Shown here in pieces: positions 42,246 through 51,477 of a stretch of 64,000 nucleotides of DNA. Made by a program: the position numbers and the translations under genes. Position 1 is the stretch's first letter. Every line of letters begins with the position of its first letter. The notes under the pieces are model-generated. The model was given only the letters and a program-made list of their open reading frames with translations, was not told where the DNA came from and did not search any database. This DNA is from DASQHY01 sp035602605 (GTDB lineage: Bacteria > Acidobacteriota > Terriglobia > Acidiferrales > UBA7541), in NCBI GenBank assembly GCA_035602605.1, contig DATNLZ010000068.1:112151-176150 (forward strand), given 5' to 3'.

Positions 42246-45011
42246 TCAATTTTTGGGGGGAGCCGGGCTGTATTTTTCGGGGACGAATGTCTGAGACGCC
42301 AGACTCGAGGCGATTTCCTGCAGGCGGAGACGAAGGGTTTCACCCACGCCGGCAAACACCTGCGAGCAAGTATCGCGGAGGCGTTCCTCAGCCGACTTGG
42401 CAACACCTGCGACTAAGTCCTGCGACTGCCGGTCGAGCGTCGTCACGGTAGCCACAATCCAAGAGTTAGAGACGTTTTCCAGGCGCTGCTTGTAATTGTC
42501 CACAGACTCATTGCCGAGCCGCTCGTACTTCTCATGGATTCGCTGATTGTGCTGCTCAGTGATATCCCGCAAGGTTTGCATCGCAGGCTCGAGCTGCTTT
42601 TCAAGTCGCTGCCCCGCGTGGACCAGGCCATTTTCAATCGCGGCGGTCATTCGCTGTTGGAAATCATTGAAATACGCGTTTTCCTGGGCGCGAAGGCTTG
42701 CCTGAATTTGCTCGGCTTCCGCTTGTATCTGTGCTCGAGATTCGACGCTTGTCTTTTCAAGCGACTGTTGGAAGCTGTCTAGCTCGCCATGCGCTCCGCG
42801 CTGGATTTCATCCGTAAACGCAGCCAGGGTAGTGTCCGCTACTTCCGAAAATAAACCCCGTGCGTGCTCGAATGTTTCTTTTACGGACTCATCCATCTGC
42901 GTCTGGCTGTGCTCGACATAGCTGCGACTGTAGTGATCCAACTCCGCAGCGAATAATCCCGAAAGTTCGCCGGCCTTCTCACGCAGTGCAGCGCTGGCCT
43001 CTTCAATCCTCTTTTCGAATGCGGTCTGGGCCAGCGATTCCGCGCGTTTCTGGTGCCATTCCGCGGTCTTAAACAGAGAATCCGCTGCCGCGGCGTGAAC
43101 TTCGCCGGCACGCTTCTCGAGCTCCGCAAGCCAGGTACCCTGCATCGTTTTCACTCTTTGCTCGAACTCGGTCTCGACTGCTGTCAATTCTTCGTTAAGC
43201 CTCGCAACGGCGCGAGTCTTGGACTGCTCGGAAATTCGCTCCAGATGCTCCTGATGAACCCGCAACAAATCTCCGGGCACCTTTTCCGCGGCCGCAAGCT
43301 TGCCAAGAATTTCCGCCGCGCGTTGCAGCTGCGAAGCAATCCGGGTGTCGAATTCTGAAGCCGCGTGTTCAACTGATTCTCTCTGGGCGGTTTCGAATAC
43401 AGGCTGGATCCGCCGGCTGATGCCCGCGATTACGTCTTCGGTATGCTGGGCAAACTTTTCAGTTTCCGTGGACACAAGAGTATGGAGTCGAGATTGCGTC
43501 TGCTCCAATGCAGAATCGCTCAGCCTCTCCAGGCCTGCAGCAAATTGTTGTCCTTGGTTGATCGCCTGTTGCATTTCAGCCAGTGAAGAGAAGGCCCGTG
43601 CGGTCTCTTTCTCGAAGTCAGTTCGGAGTGCGGCCAGGTCTCGCTCGGCACTGCGCAGGGCTGACTCGCCCATCGCTTCAATGGCGCTGCGGATTTGCTC
43701 GGCGCGTGTGCTCCACTGATGTTCTAGTTGGTCGGCGGAAGCTTGCCCGCGCTGCTCAATGTGCTCAGCGGCGCGGTTCGCAGCCGCCTCCATGGAAGTC
43801 TCGATTGTTTGTTCCCAACGCGAGCCTGCCAGCGCAAGATCGGCCTCTAACCGCACGCGCCAGTTATCGGCGGCGTCCGCCGTGACCGCGCTGAGCTGTT
43901 CGTGCAAGCGTAGCTCGGCCGTGGCCAGCTCTTGCTGGCGGGTAAGGGATTTGTCGAGTTGCTCGCCTGCGGATTGTTCCGAGCGCTCGTGCGCTGCTTC
44001 CACATGCCTTTCAGATTCGGCTTCGAGGCGCTGCAAGCTGGCTTGCAATTTCTCGAGACATGCGCCGGTCTCGCGGCTAAGTTGCTCGATGGTTCGGTGA
44101 GCGGCCTGCAAAGCGGACTGCAACTTCTCGTCAAAAGCCGCGAAGCGTGCTGATCCAGCCTTGGACAATTCTTCAGAAAGCTGCTGCGCGGCCTGTTCTA
44201 TTTGCGGCGCAAGGGCGTTTGGGAGCTCAGTACGCAATGCGCCGAACGCGGCAGCCCGAGCTTCGTTAACCTTTGCAGCGGCCGCTTCCGCACCGTGCTC
44301 CGCAGCCTGAGTTGCGGCTGCTCGCACGGCGTTCTCGGCTTCCTTAATCTGTACTTGTAGGTTCTCGAGCAGCGAGCTGCTCTCGGCGGCCACCGCCTGG
44401 GTGACAGCTTCGCGCGCAGCAGCCTGAAGCTTTTGGTGCGCCTCGGCCATCAAGCGGTTCATTTCCCGCGCCAATTTAACGGGGTCTTGTGACGCTTCCT
44501 GGGGCGCGGAGACTGGCGGCACTACGTGCAAGCTATCATCGGAAAATGGTTCTGCGAGCGGTGAGGTGTCCCCCGAGGCGTCGGATTCGCTGTCATGGGC
44601 AACTGCGCCTGGTGCATCTGCCTTGGCATCCGGGGGCGGAAACCAATCCTCTGGAGGAAACGCAATACCCCAGAAGTTGCCTGGGGTTTCAAGCTCGACT
44701 GCGATTTGAAAGAGCTGGCGAACTGTGCGCGGACGCTGAATCCAGGTGACTTTGCCTCGCAGGGAGCGCGGCCGGTGCCCAGGCTCGGGGTCGGGAATCT
44801 CGAGCGTCACCCACATATTCTTCAGCACGTAATGCTTGGATTGGTAGCGAGCGCCGTGACAATTAATGATTAAAGTCGAAGTGCGTTCCTGGAAGGGGCG
44901 GCCTAGTGCATCGACACCCGTCACTGCGAGCGGTACAGCCTGCACAATTCTCGTGCTCCGGCGCTTCTTCAGCTCCGGGTGCATCGTTACTGCGGTTTCC
45001 GGGCCGTTCAC
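42246..45011 (-). CDS. Giant PilZ-like plus coiled-coil protein
   Basis: A 921-residue protein. The first 130 residues look like a PilZ domain (ELKKRRSTRIVQAVPLAVTG with the RxxxR-type start, and RSLRGKVTWIQR), although the second c-di-GMP motif (D/NxSxxG) is poorly kept. Residues about 180-900 are alanine-, glutamate- and glutamine-rich and predicted to form a very long, nearly unbroken coiled coil resembling an apolipoprotein/MCP-type helical rod. No transmembrane segment is evident. A c-di-GMP-linked structural or scaffolding role is possible. The ATG at 45011 begins the PilZ-like part. Confidence 0.78.
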   Translation of the reverse strand: MNGPETAVTMHPELKKRRSTRIVQAVPLAVTGVDALGRPFQERTSTLIINCHGARYQSKHYVLKNMWVTLEIPDPEPGHRPRSLRGKVTWIQRPRTVRQLFQIAVELETPGNFWGIAFPPEDWFPPPDAKADAPGAVAHDSESDASGDTSPLAEPFSDDSLHVVPPVSAPQEASQDPVKLAREMNRLMAEAHQKLQAAAREAVTQAVAAESSSLLENLQVQIKEAENAVRAAATQAAEHGAEAAAAKVNEARAAAFGALRTELPNALAPQIEQAAQQLSEELSKAGSARFAAFDEKLQSALQAAHRTIEQLSRETGACLEKLQASLQRLEAESERHVEAAHERSEQSAGEQLDKSLTRQQELATAELRLHEQLSAVTADAADNWRVRLEADLALAGSRWEQTIETSMEAAANRAAEHIEQRGQASADQLEHQWSTRAEQIRSAIEAMGESALRSAERDLAALRTDFEKETARAFSSLAEMQQAINQGQQFAAGLERLSDSALEQTQSRLHTLVSTETEKFAQHTEDVIAGISRRIQPVFETAQRESVEHAASEFDTRIASQLQRAAEILGKLAAAEKVPGDLLRVHQEHLERISEQSKTRAVARLNEELTAVETEFEQRVKTMQGTWLAELEKRAGEVHAAAADSLFKTAEWHQKRAESLAQTAFEKRIEEASAALREKAGELSGLFAAELDHYSRSYVEHSQTQMDESVKETFEHARGLFSEVADTTLAAFTDEIQRGAHGELDSFQQSLEKTSVESRAQIQAEAEQIQASLRAQENAYFNDFQQRMTAAIENGLVHAGQRLEKQLEPAMQTLRDITEQHNQRIHEKYERLGNESVDNYKQRLENVSNSWIVATVTTLDRQSQDLVAGVAKSAEERLRDTCSQVFAGVGETLRLRLQEIASSLASQTFVPEKYSPAPPKN

Positions 45012-45124
45012 ACGTTTCTTATGGGCAATTTTTCTGCCATCCTTCCGCCCCTATTTCCCGCTAATAAGCGGCAATTTTGGCGCTCAATTGTACGCAAATT
45101 CTAACAAACTCACTATTTCTTTCG

Positions 45125-45472
45125 CTAAGTAGCACTGGATTTCCTATACCAGCCGGTCAGCAAATTCCAGACCTCTTTTGCGACCCAGATCGGGCCCACC
45201 AGAAAGTAGATTGGTCCTTGGAAAAAGGCGGGGCGATTGCCTTCGATCCTATGTCCCAAAAACAGCAGAATCCACCCACCTGCGAACAGACTCATTCCAG
45301 TTCGCCACATCCCGAGCAGAGGCAGGATAGTTCCCGCAAAGATGATGGGGATCCCCAGAACGTGCAAAAACTTGTTCCAGGCACTGTTATGTTCGTGATG
45401 ATATTGAACTAGAAACCGCTCGATTCCAGGCAGGTTGCACCTCCGGAGGAATCGCCGAGAGGACCACCACAA
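45125..45472 (-). CDS. DUF962/Mpo1-like membrane protein
   Basis: A 115-residue protein with the DUF962 motifs YHHEHNSAWNKFLHVLGIP and GHRIEGNRPAFFQGP and two or three membrane segments. Yeast Mpo1 of this family is an Fe-dependent dioxygenase acting on 2-hydroxy fatty acids; the two His-rich motifs are the metal site. The start is unclear: TTG at 45472 has no ribosome-binding site, whereas a CTG at 45433 (codon 14) is preceded by a perfectly placed CGGAGG. The first 13 residues may not be translated. Confidence 0.82.
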   Translation of the reverse strand: MWWSSRRFLRRCNLPGIERFLVQYHHEHNSAWNKFLHVLGIPIIFAGTILPLLGMWRTGMSLFAGGWILLFLGHRIEGNRPAFFQGPIYFLVGPIWVAKEVWNLLTGWYRKSSAT

Positions 45473-45496
45473 TGTACACTGATTTGAGGGAAGTGG

Positions 45497-46096
45497 CTAG
45501 AGTTCCCGGCGGCCTTCCATGGCCTTAAACATTGTGACCTCGTCGGCGTATTCGAGATCCGAGCCGACCGGGATCCCCACACCGATACGGGTCACTCGCA
45601 CACCGAGTGGCTTTAGAAGCTTCGAAAGGTACACCGCCGTCGCTTCGCCTTCGGCTGTGGGGTTGGTGGCCATGATAATTTCTTCCACTCCTCCGTTTTT
45701 GAGCCGGTCAATGAGACTCTTGATCTTGAGTTGGTCCGGTCCGATGCCCTGCAAAGGAGAGAGCGCGCCGCCCAGAACATGGTATAGCCCGCCGTATTGG
45801 CGCGTCTTTTCAATGGCCATAATGTTGTTGGCTTCTTCGACGACGCAAATCGTTTTCGGACTGCGTGTTGCGTTCGTACAGTAAAAGCAGGGGTCATCAT
45901 CGGTGATGTTGTTGCACACCGAGCATTCGCGAATACCTTGCTTTGCGTTGCGGATTGCATCTGCCAGGGCCAACGCTTGTTCGGGCTTGGTTCGCAACAG
46001 GTGGAATGCCAGCCGCTGTGCCGTCTTCTGTCCGATGCCGGGCAGATGTTTCAGCTCGTCAATCAGGCGCGCAATCGGTTCCGCAAAATCAGGCAT
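45497..46096 (-). CDS. recR: Recombination mediator protein RecR
   Basis: A 199-residue RecR. It shows the helix-hairpin-helix ([20 protein letters not shown]), the zinc finger with Cys pairs in [16 protein letters not shown], and the Toprim segment starting [14 protein letters not shown]. RecR works with RecO (and RecF) to load RecA on single-stranded DNA. The ATG at 46096 is chosen because the protein then begins at the usual RecR N-terminus; the frame runs on to 46180. It follows ebfC and dnaX in the usual order. Confidence 0.95.
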   Translation of the reverse strand: MPDFAEPIARLIDELKHLPGIGQKTAQRLAFHLLRTKPEQALALADAIRNAKQGIRECSVCNNITDDDPCFYCTNATRSPKTICVVEEANNIMAIEKTRQYGGLYHVLGGALSPLQGIGPDQLKIKSLIDRLKNGGVEEIIMATNPTAEGEATAVYLSKLLKPLGVRVTRIGVGIPVGSDLEYADEVTMFKAMEGRREL

Positions 46097-46204
46097 GGGA
46101 AGCCGGCAAAGACCAATGATGATTCGTACGGCAACGAATGGGACTAAATACATACGCTTCCCGGAAGGGAAGCGCCGCATGAAAAGAAATCACGAGGGAT
46201 CCTG

Positions 46205-46531
46205 TCAGAAAAGCCCTGGAATCTTCAAACCTGCCAGACCTGGCAATCCGCTGGTGAGACTCTTCATCTGATTGGCGAGTTCTTCATCCACGCGACGCGA
46301 GGCATCATTGACTGCGGCCCGTATCAAGTCCTGTAGCATCTCTTGGTCTTTATTGGCGAAGACTTCCGGCTCGATACGCAGCTCGGTCACTTGTTTCTGA
46401 CCATTCATTTTTACGGTGACCATTCCGGCTCCCGACGTAGCCTCCACATGCACGGCCTCGACCTGCTGTTGCAGGTTTTCCTGCAGTTGCCGGAACCGAG
46501 CGAGCATTTGCTGCAGTGCGTTGACTTCCAT
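46205..46531 (-). CDS. ebfC: YbaB/EbfC-family nucleoid-associated protein
   Basis: A 108-residue protein of the YbaB/EbfC family, a dimeric DNA-binding protein. Typical features are the N-terminal QQMLARFRQLQENLQQQV and the central VEATSGAGMVTVKMNGQKQV. It sits two bases after the dnaX stop codon and before recR; this dnaX-ebfC-recR order is widespread. Confidence 0.93.
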   Translation of the reverse strand: MEVNALQQMLARFRQLQENLQQQVEAVHVEATSGAGMVTVKMNGQKQVTELRIEPEVFANKDQEMLQDLIRAAVNDASRRVDEELANQMKSLTSGLPGLAGLKIPGLF

Positions 46532-46533
46532 GG

Positions 46534-48363
46534 CTAATCCTCTTGCCGCCGCTTAATCTCTGAAAGTCTGCCTCCGAATCGCTGGAGCATTGCTCGTACG
46601 ATCGGGTCTTGCTCAAACTGTGCGCGTAATTCCGCTGCACCTGCATCCACGCGTCCAGCCGCGCGAGGTGCTTGAACGGTTTCAAGTTTAACACAGACGC
46701 GCAGCGGCTGACCGACCACTTTGCTAGTGATGGTGCGCAACTTCTCCATAGGGTCACGTGCCTGCAAGAGTTCCGCCAGGGCGCGTCTCTCGGTCGGAAA
46801 ATACAAACGCATCTCGCCGCCCTCAAGCTCCCACCGGCAGACGTGTTCGACAAGTTCGCCTAGAAATTTTTGCTGACCGAGAATTGCCGACTTGATTGCC
46901 TCGACCTGCGCGGCTTCGATGCCGTCAAATTGCTGGACGCATCGCGCAATTACGCTGGTCGAAGCTGAGCTGGCTGGCGCAGCGATTGGCGCGGCGGGGC
47001 GCGCAACCGGATGGTTCGCAGCGGTTGCGCGAGAGACCAATGTATCTGCCTTTGCGACTGGCATGCCGGACGCCGGCCCCCCGGCTGCTGCGCCCATCGC
47101 AGTTTTACCGCTCGCGGACGGGAATGATGCGACCCCGGGGGTGCCGTGCGTGGTGCTTTGCATGGGTGCGCGCTGCTCCGCCGCGCTGCTCGCTTTCACC
47201 GACGACGCCCTGGCATTCGCTGCGGCGGACCCACCAGATGTTAACTCCGCAAGAACTTCTTCGAGAGGTGCAAGCCTCGCTGCATTGACCAGTCGCAATA
47301 AACCCATTTCGAGATGCAGCCGCGGATCCGGTTTGCGCCTCAAGTCATCATCGGTTGTCAGCAAAATTTGGAAAAATCGAGTCAGATCTTCTTCACTAAA
47401 CATTGCCGCGGCTTTGGCAAGTTTGGGGCGGTGCTCGGGAATTGCTGCTATTAACTCGGAGTCCGCGCCGCTCACGCGCGCCACCAGCAAATCCCGAAAA
47501 TAGCGGATGGCCTCGCGGCAGAAGTGCTGCAGGTTCCGTCCTTCGGCCAGAAGTGCGTGCACCAGATTCAAAACACCTTCGGCTGACCCTGCTCCGACCG
47601 CAGTCACAAGCCGGTCGAGTGCCTCCTCCGGCACCACACCAAGAAGTTCGCGCACCTGCGCATCCCCAAGTGTTTCGCCGCAATACGCTCGCGCCTGTTC
47701 GAGTAACGATAGCGCGTCGCGCAGGCTCCCCTCAGCGGCACGCGACATGACGGCCAAAGCTCCAGCCTCCGCTTGCAGACCTTCCTTCCCCACGATTTCG
47801 CCGAGCCGCTCGGTGATCTCGCCAAACGACAGCGCGCGAAAGTGGAAATGCTGCGAGCGGGACCGAATTGTGTCGGCGAGGTTATCTGGCTCGGTGGTGG
47901 CCATAACGAAAACGACGTTGTCAGGAGGTTCTTCCAAGGTTTTCAGCAAGGCATTGGAGGCCTCGGAAGTGAGCATATGGGCTTCATCGAGGATTACTAC
48001 TTTTTTGCGCGACGCTGCCGGTGCGTAACGCACCATTTCGCGCAGCTCGCGGATCTGGTCAATGCCGCGATTTGAGGCTGCATCAATTTCAATCACGTCG
48101 AGCGAAGTCCCTGCGCTGATCTCGCGGCAAGAGTCGCATTCGTTGCAAACGTCCGCGGTCGGACCTTTCGCGCAATTCAGCGCTTTCGCGAGAATTCTTG
48201 CCGCCGTGGTTTTCCCGACTCCACGCGCGCCCGAAAAAATATACGCATGCGCGACCCGATTCTGCCGGATGGCGTTGCTAAGCGTTTCGGTTACGTGTTG
48301 CTGGCCGACGATTTCGCGGAAACTCTGCGGTCGATACTTGCGGGCGATTACCTGATAGCTCAT
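46534..48363 (-). CDS. dnaX: DNA polymerase III subunit gamma/tau
   Basis: A 609-residue clamp-loader ATPase. It begins MSYQVIARKYRPQSFREIVG, with Walker A in FSGARGVGKTTAAR, a zinc module (CNECDSC), and the DEAH-like Walker B LDEAHMLTSEAS. The central region is followed by an alanine/proline-rich linker (about 385-480) and a tau-like C-terminal domain. I see no A-rich slippery heptamer in the correct frame that would make a short gamma form. The start is ATG at 48363; upstream is the SRP RNA gene. Confidence 0.95.
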   Translation of the reverse strand: MSYQVIARKYRPQSFREIVGQQHVTETLSNAIRQNRVAHAYIFSGARGVGKTTAARILAKALNCAKGPTADVCNECDSCREISAGTSLDVIEIDAASNRGIDQIRELREMVRYAPAASRKKVVILDEAHMLTSEASNALLKTLEEPPDNVVFVMATTEPDNLADTIRSRSQHFHFRALSFGEITERLGEIVGKEGLQAEAGALAVMSRAAEGSLRDALSLLEQARAYCGETLGDAQVRELLGVVPEEALDRLVTAVGAGSAEGVLNLVHALLAEGRNLQHFCREAIRYFRDLLVARVSGADSELIAAIPEHRPKLAKAAAMFSEEDLTRFFQILLTTDDDLRRKPDPRLHLEMGLLRLVNAARLAPLEEVLAELTSGGSAAANARASSVKASSAAEQRAPMQSTTHGTPGVASFPSASGKTAMGAAAGGPASGMPVAKADTLVSRATAANHPVARPAAPIAAPASSASTSVIARCVQQFDGIEAAQVEAIKSAILGQQKFLGELVEHVCRWELEGGEMRLYFPTERRALAELLQARDPMEKLRTITSKVVGQPLRVCVKLETVQAPRAAGRVDAGAAELRAQFEQDPIVRAMLQRFGGRLSEIKRRQED

Positions 48364-48409
48364 GTTCCCTTCAGACTGTATTCCCGTTCCGCATCTGCGG
48401 ACAATGAGA

Positions 48410-48513
48410 GGAACTTCGGGATCTCCGCGGCACACAAGGCGTTCCCACTACCGTTGCTCCCTTCCGGGCCTGGCGGGGTTTGCGGGACCTCGTTGCACAG
48501 AGCCCGAAGTTCC
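48410..48513 (-). ncRNA. ffs: Signal recognition particle RNA (bacterial small type, 4.5S-like)
   Basis: On the minus strand the segment contains GCCAGGCCCGGAAGGGAGCA, the conserved domain IV hairpin bound by Ffh. The ends are perfectly complementary (GGAACTTCGGG at the 5' end and CCCGAAGTTCC at the 3' end), giving a 104-nt rod. The place just upstream of dnaX on the same strand matches the known scr/ffs-dnaX synteny of many bacteria. Confidence 0.95.
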
Positions 48514-48964
48514 ACGCATTGGCAGTTGCAAGAATGTCTCTGCATTTTTGAGTTTAGCATAGCCTGCTGTGGATTTTTTCTAGATTTGCAGAGGCGCGCG
48601 GGGAGCGCAACCGTGTAAATGAAACTTTTTCGGATTACTTCTTGGGGATCGGTCCGCAGTCCCGAGAAGTTTTCGTTCGACTGGAGGCCGAAATCGCCAC
48701 AATCGTCCCGCTGGGGCGATTGACGTGGACACAGGTGCTTGGTAGTTGTTGCTTGGAAGATGAATTTGTGCCCACAGTCCTCTTTTCTCTCGCAGAGGCG
48801 AAAAAATTGAGGTACTCTTTGTCCGGGTGCACTTCCTCCGCATCCAGGGTGGTGGCGCTTCGCACGCGCCCTACCCTCCGCGGCGCCAGCGGACGTTCCA
48901 AAAAAATTTTGGAGCAGCTCCACGTCACGGGGCACGCCTGCACTCCCGCAGGCAAGGAGGAACC
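48514..48964. promoter_or_regulatory. Divergent intergenic region with structured leader
   Basis: No credible gene. It should hold the SRP RNA promoter (minus strand) and the promoter and leader of the gene at 48965 (plus strand). The last 120 bases are rich in inverted repeats: an imperfect long stem around 48848-48880 (AGGGTGG...CTACCCT), CCAAAA/TTTTGG at about 48898-48912, and GCCTGC/GCAGGC (48936-48953) enclosing ACTCCC. The CTCC in that loop could pair with the ribosome-binding site AAGGAGG at 48954-48960. A cis-acting translational control is possible. Confidence 0.45.
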
Positions 48965-49657
48965 ATGAAACTCAGAAAGATAGTTGTCCTGCTAGGAATA
49001 GGTTTGTGCCTGCCCCTAGCTTCTCCGTTGGTTACCCGCGCGCAAAACACGCAGGTTTTGAAGGGCACGCCAATTCGGCTGACTCTTCTCAACAGTTTGA
49101 GTACCGCTGCTTCACGCGATGGCGATCCCTTCGCCGCCGTCGTTTCCGAGCCGGTTTACTATGGCGGACGGCTTATCCTTCCAGCGGGCACGAAAGTGAA
49201 TGGTCAAGTCGGTTCGGTAGTCCATCCGCGGCGTTTCCCGGTATTTCGCGGCCAAGCCTATCTCAACCTCACCTTCCGCTCGATTGAAGTCGACAGTCGG
49301 CTCATTCCAGTCCAGATGAGCATTCTCACACTAGAGAACCCATCCGGGCGGGCCGCCAGTCGACGTAAAGATGTCAAGGTTGTGGAAGGTCAGGTGGTTG
49401 AGGCCAAGCGTGACATTAAAGGGGACGTGGTGGCAGCTACAATCGGAACCGGCGGGGGCACACTGATAGGTGCAATCTTCAGCCATGCTGCTCGCGGTTT
49501 CGGAATTGGCGCAGCCGGAAGCGCAGTTTACGTTGTCGCTCGCAAAGGCAAGGACGTCGAGCTTCCGTCTCAAACCATCATGTCGGTCCGGCTGGACAAT
49601 ACCTTAAGCCTGCCGATTGCTGGCAGTGCCGCCTACAACTCAGACGAAGCCCACTAA
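48965..49657 (+). CDS. Exported protein with glycine-zipper-like segment
   Basis: A 230-residue protein with a signal peptide (MKLRKIVVLLGIGLCLPL and then an ALA-type site near TRA). The mature part begins with beta strands (TQVLKGTPIRLTLLNSLSTA and ILPAGTKVNGQVGSV), as in TrbI/VirB10-like or surface beta-barrel accessory proteins, and contains a glycine-rich hydrophobic stretch (ATIGTGGGTLIGAIFSHAA) like a membrane-inserting glycine zipper. The ribosome-binding site AAGGAGG is strong. The exact function is unknown; a periplasmic or outer-membrane role is likely. Confidence 0.75.
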   Translation: MKLRKIVVLLGIGLCLPLASPLVTRAQNTQVLKGTPIRLTLLNSLSTAASRDGDPFAAVVSEPVYYGGRLILPAGTKVNGQVGSVVHPRRFPVFRGQAYLNLTFRSIEVDSRLIPVQMSILTLENPSGRAASRRKDVKVVEGQVVEAKRDIKGDVVAATIGTGGGTLIGAIFSHAARGFGIGAAGSAVYVVARKGKDVELPSQTIMSVRLDNTLSLPIAGSAAYNSDEAH

Positions 49658-49759
49658 CCGGCGGCGGAGTAAGCGAAGCTAGGTCGAGATGCTGGGAGAA
49701 TTTGACTAGCGGACTCGCCATGATCCCGCCGTATTGTGACGGGCACGAAACAACCGTGA

Positions 49760-51178
49760 TTATGCCGCGGTCGCTCCGGCCGTTTGCGGAGCGTCGTGTT
49801 TCAGATACCGGTACAGACTAGTGCGGCCGATGCCGAGAATTTTCGAGGCGCGGACGCGGTTCCCTTCGCACATCTGCAGTACACGCTCGATGTGCACGCG
49901 TCGCACGTCGTCAAGCGTCACCGGCCGCCAGTTTTCGCCGGCGCCCGCTGTGTGCGCGGCGGGTCTTTGCATGTGCTCCGGCAAATCGCATACATCGATA
50001 AAATCATTCATCGTGGTGATGCAGGCGCTCGAGATCACATTCTCCAGCTCGCGCACGTTGCCCGGCCAATTATGTTGCAACAGCACGGTTTGGGTCCGCC
50101 GCGTTAACCCCTTAATCATTTTTCCGTAGGCATGATTGTATTTTTTCAGCAGAAATTGCACCAGTAGCGGAATGTCCTCGAGCCGCTCGGTGAGCGACGG
50201 CACACGAATCTGAATTGAATTTAAACGATAGAACAAATCCTCGCGAAATCGCCCGGCCAAAACCTCTGCGCGCAAGTCTCGATTCGTCGCCGCGATTAAA
50301 CGCACCTCAACCTTTCGTGTCTCAGGAGAGCCCACGCGCTGGATTTCGCGGTTTTGAATCACGCGCAACAGCTTCGACTGCATCGGCATGGACATCTCGG
50401 CCACTTCATCAAGAAACACCGTGCCTCCGTTGGCGTATTCAAATAGCCCGGGACGCGTATCGGTGGCGCCGGTGAAAGCTCCGCGAATGTGGCCAAAGAG
50501 CTGGCTTTCCAGCAATGTATCCACTAGCGCAGAACAGTTGCATACGGCCAGCCGGTGATGGCTTACCGGGCTCTGTTGGTGAATTGCATGGGCCACTAAT
50601 TCCTTGCCAACCCCGGTCGGACCGATCAGCAGGACGTTGGAATAATGCCGCGCCACTTTCCGCGCCTGATCGAAAACCTCCAGCATTGCCGGGCTTTTGC
50701 CCACGATTCCGTGAAATTCCAGGTCCTTCAGCAGCTCTTCCTCGAGGTTGCGAATCCGCCGGCGCTGGTCGTACATCGCGGCTAATTCGTCCAGCGTGCG
50801 CTTCAGACGAGCATTCTGAAGCGGCTTTGACACACAATCATAGGCGCCGTGCTTGATCGCCTCGATGGCAATTTCGATGGAGTTGCAACTGGTTGCGAGA
50901 ATGATGTGCACACCCGGATCAACTTTCAGCGCCTCAGCCAGGAATACCATGCCCTCCATGGAGGGCATCTTCATGTCACAAATGACCACGCGGCAGCGTG
51001 CGGCTCGTATCTGATCGAGAGCCTCCTGCGGGTCAGTCGTACCGAAGGCGTGGTAGCCCATGTTCTCAATCGTTTGGCTCAAGCTATCGACGACAGATCT
51101 GTCGCTATCAACGATGCAAGCGGTCAATGAATCTCGAGCTGCACCCATCGCGACGGCCTTGGTAAGCAAGGTACTCAT
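49760..51178 (-). CDS. NtrC-type sigma-54-dependent response regulator (orphan)
   Basis: A 472-residue regulator with three domains: receiver (about 18-130, phospho-acceptor Asp in VVICDMKMPSMEG), AAA+ sigma-54 activator (about 155-390, Walker A GPTGVGKE, GAFTGA loop, Walker B GGTVFLDEVAEM), and a Fis-type helix-turn-helix (NRVRASKILGIGRTSLYRYL). No histidine kinase lies beside it. No -24/-12 promoter stood out in the window on inspection, so its target is not visible. Confidence 0.93.
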   Translation of the reverse strand: MSTLLTKAVAMGAARDSLTACIVDSDRSVVDSLSQTIENMGYHAFGTTDPQEALDQIRAARCRVVICDMKMPSMEGMVFLAEALKVDPGVHIILATSCNSIEIAIEAIKHGAYDCVSKPLQNARLKRTLDELAAMYDQRRRIRNLEEELLKDLEFHGIVGKSPAMLEVFDQARKVARHYSNVLLIGPTGVGKELVAHAIHQQSPVSHHRLAVCNCSALVDTLLESQLFGHIRGAFTGATDTRPGLFEYANGGTVFLDEVAEMSMPMQSKLLRVIQNREIQRVGSPETRKVEVRLIAATNRDLRAEVLAGRFREDLFYRLNSIQIRVPSLTERLEDIPLLVQFLLKKYNHAYGKMIKGLTRRTQTVLLQHNWPGNVRELENVISSACITTMNDFIDVCDLPEHMQRPAAHTAGAGENWRPVTLDDVRRVHIERVLQMCEGNRVRASKILGIGRTSLYRYLKHDAPQTAGATAA

Positions 51179-51477
51179 GCCACTTGCACGGGCACGGGGT
51201 GTGCCAATCGGTAGTGGTCTTGAAAAAAAGCTTACAAACTTTGTGTGAATCGAATAACAAGCTTTGATTCATTGAATTACGCGTTTGGCGGCGAAGTTCC
51301 TAAATAAGCAGATGGGCCGACAGCGAAGGCCGTTGGTCATGAATATCAAAAACCAAAACGGGACACAGTTTCGTTTCGGGTCGTTTTTGTGGGATCGAGT
51401 TTAGGCAAGTGAGCTGAGGAGGACCACAGACCGCGGCGCCACGAACGTAAGAAAAACCTTAACGAACGAATCAGTGT
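51179..51477. other. Intergenic region upstream of the NtrC-type gene
   Basis: About 300 bases with no clear gene or RNA. The A/T-richer part near 51230-51300 probably carries the regulator gene's promoter on the minus strand. Confidence 0.35.

Noticed and set aside
46892..47503. Plus-strand open frame of 203 codons opposite dnaX
   Set aside because: Alanine-rich shadow of the dnaX linker region; dnaX is certain.
47995..48015. A-rich heptamer in dnaX as a programmed frameshift site
   Set aside because: The A run is in the wrong codon phase (codons CGC-AAA-AAA-GTA) and is too close to the start of the gene to produce a gamma subunit.
48360..48935. Minus-strand open frame of 191 codons upstream of dnaX
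   Set aside because: It runs straight through the SRP RNA, which is structurally clear; the frame is fortuitous.
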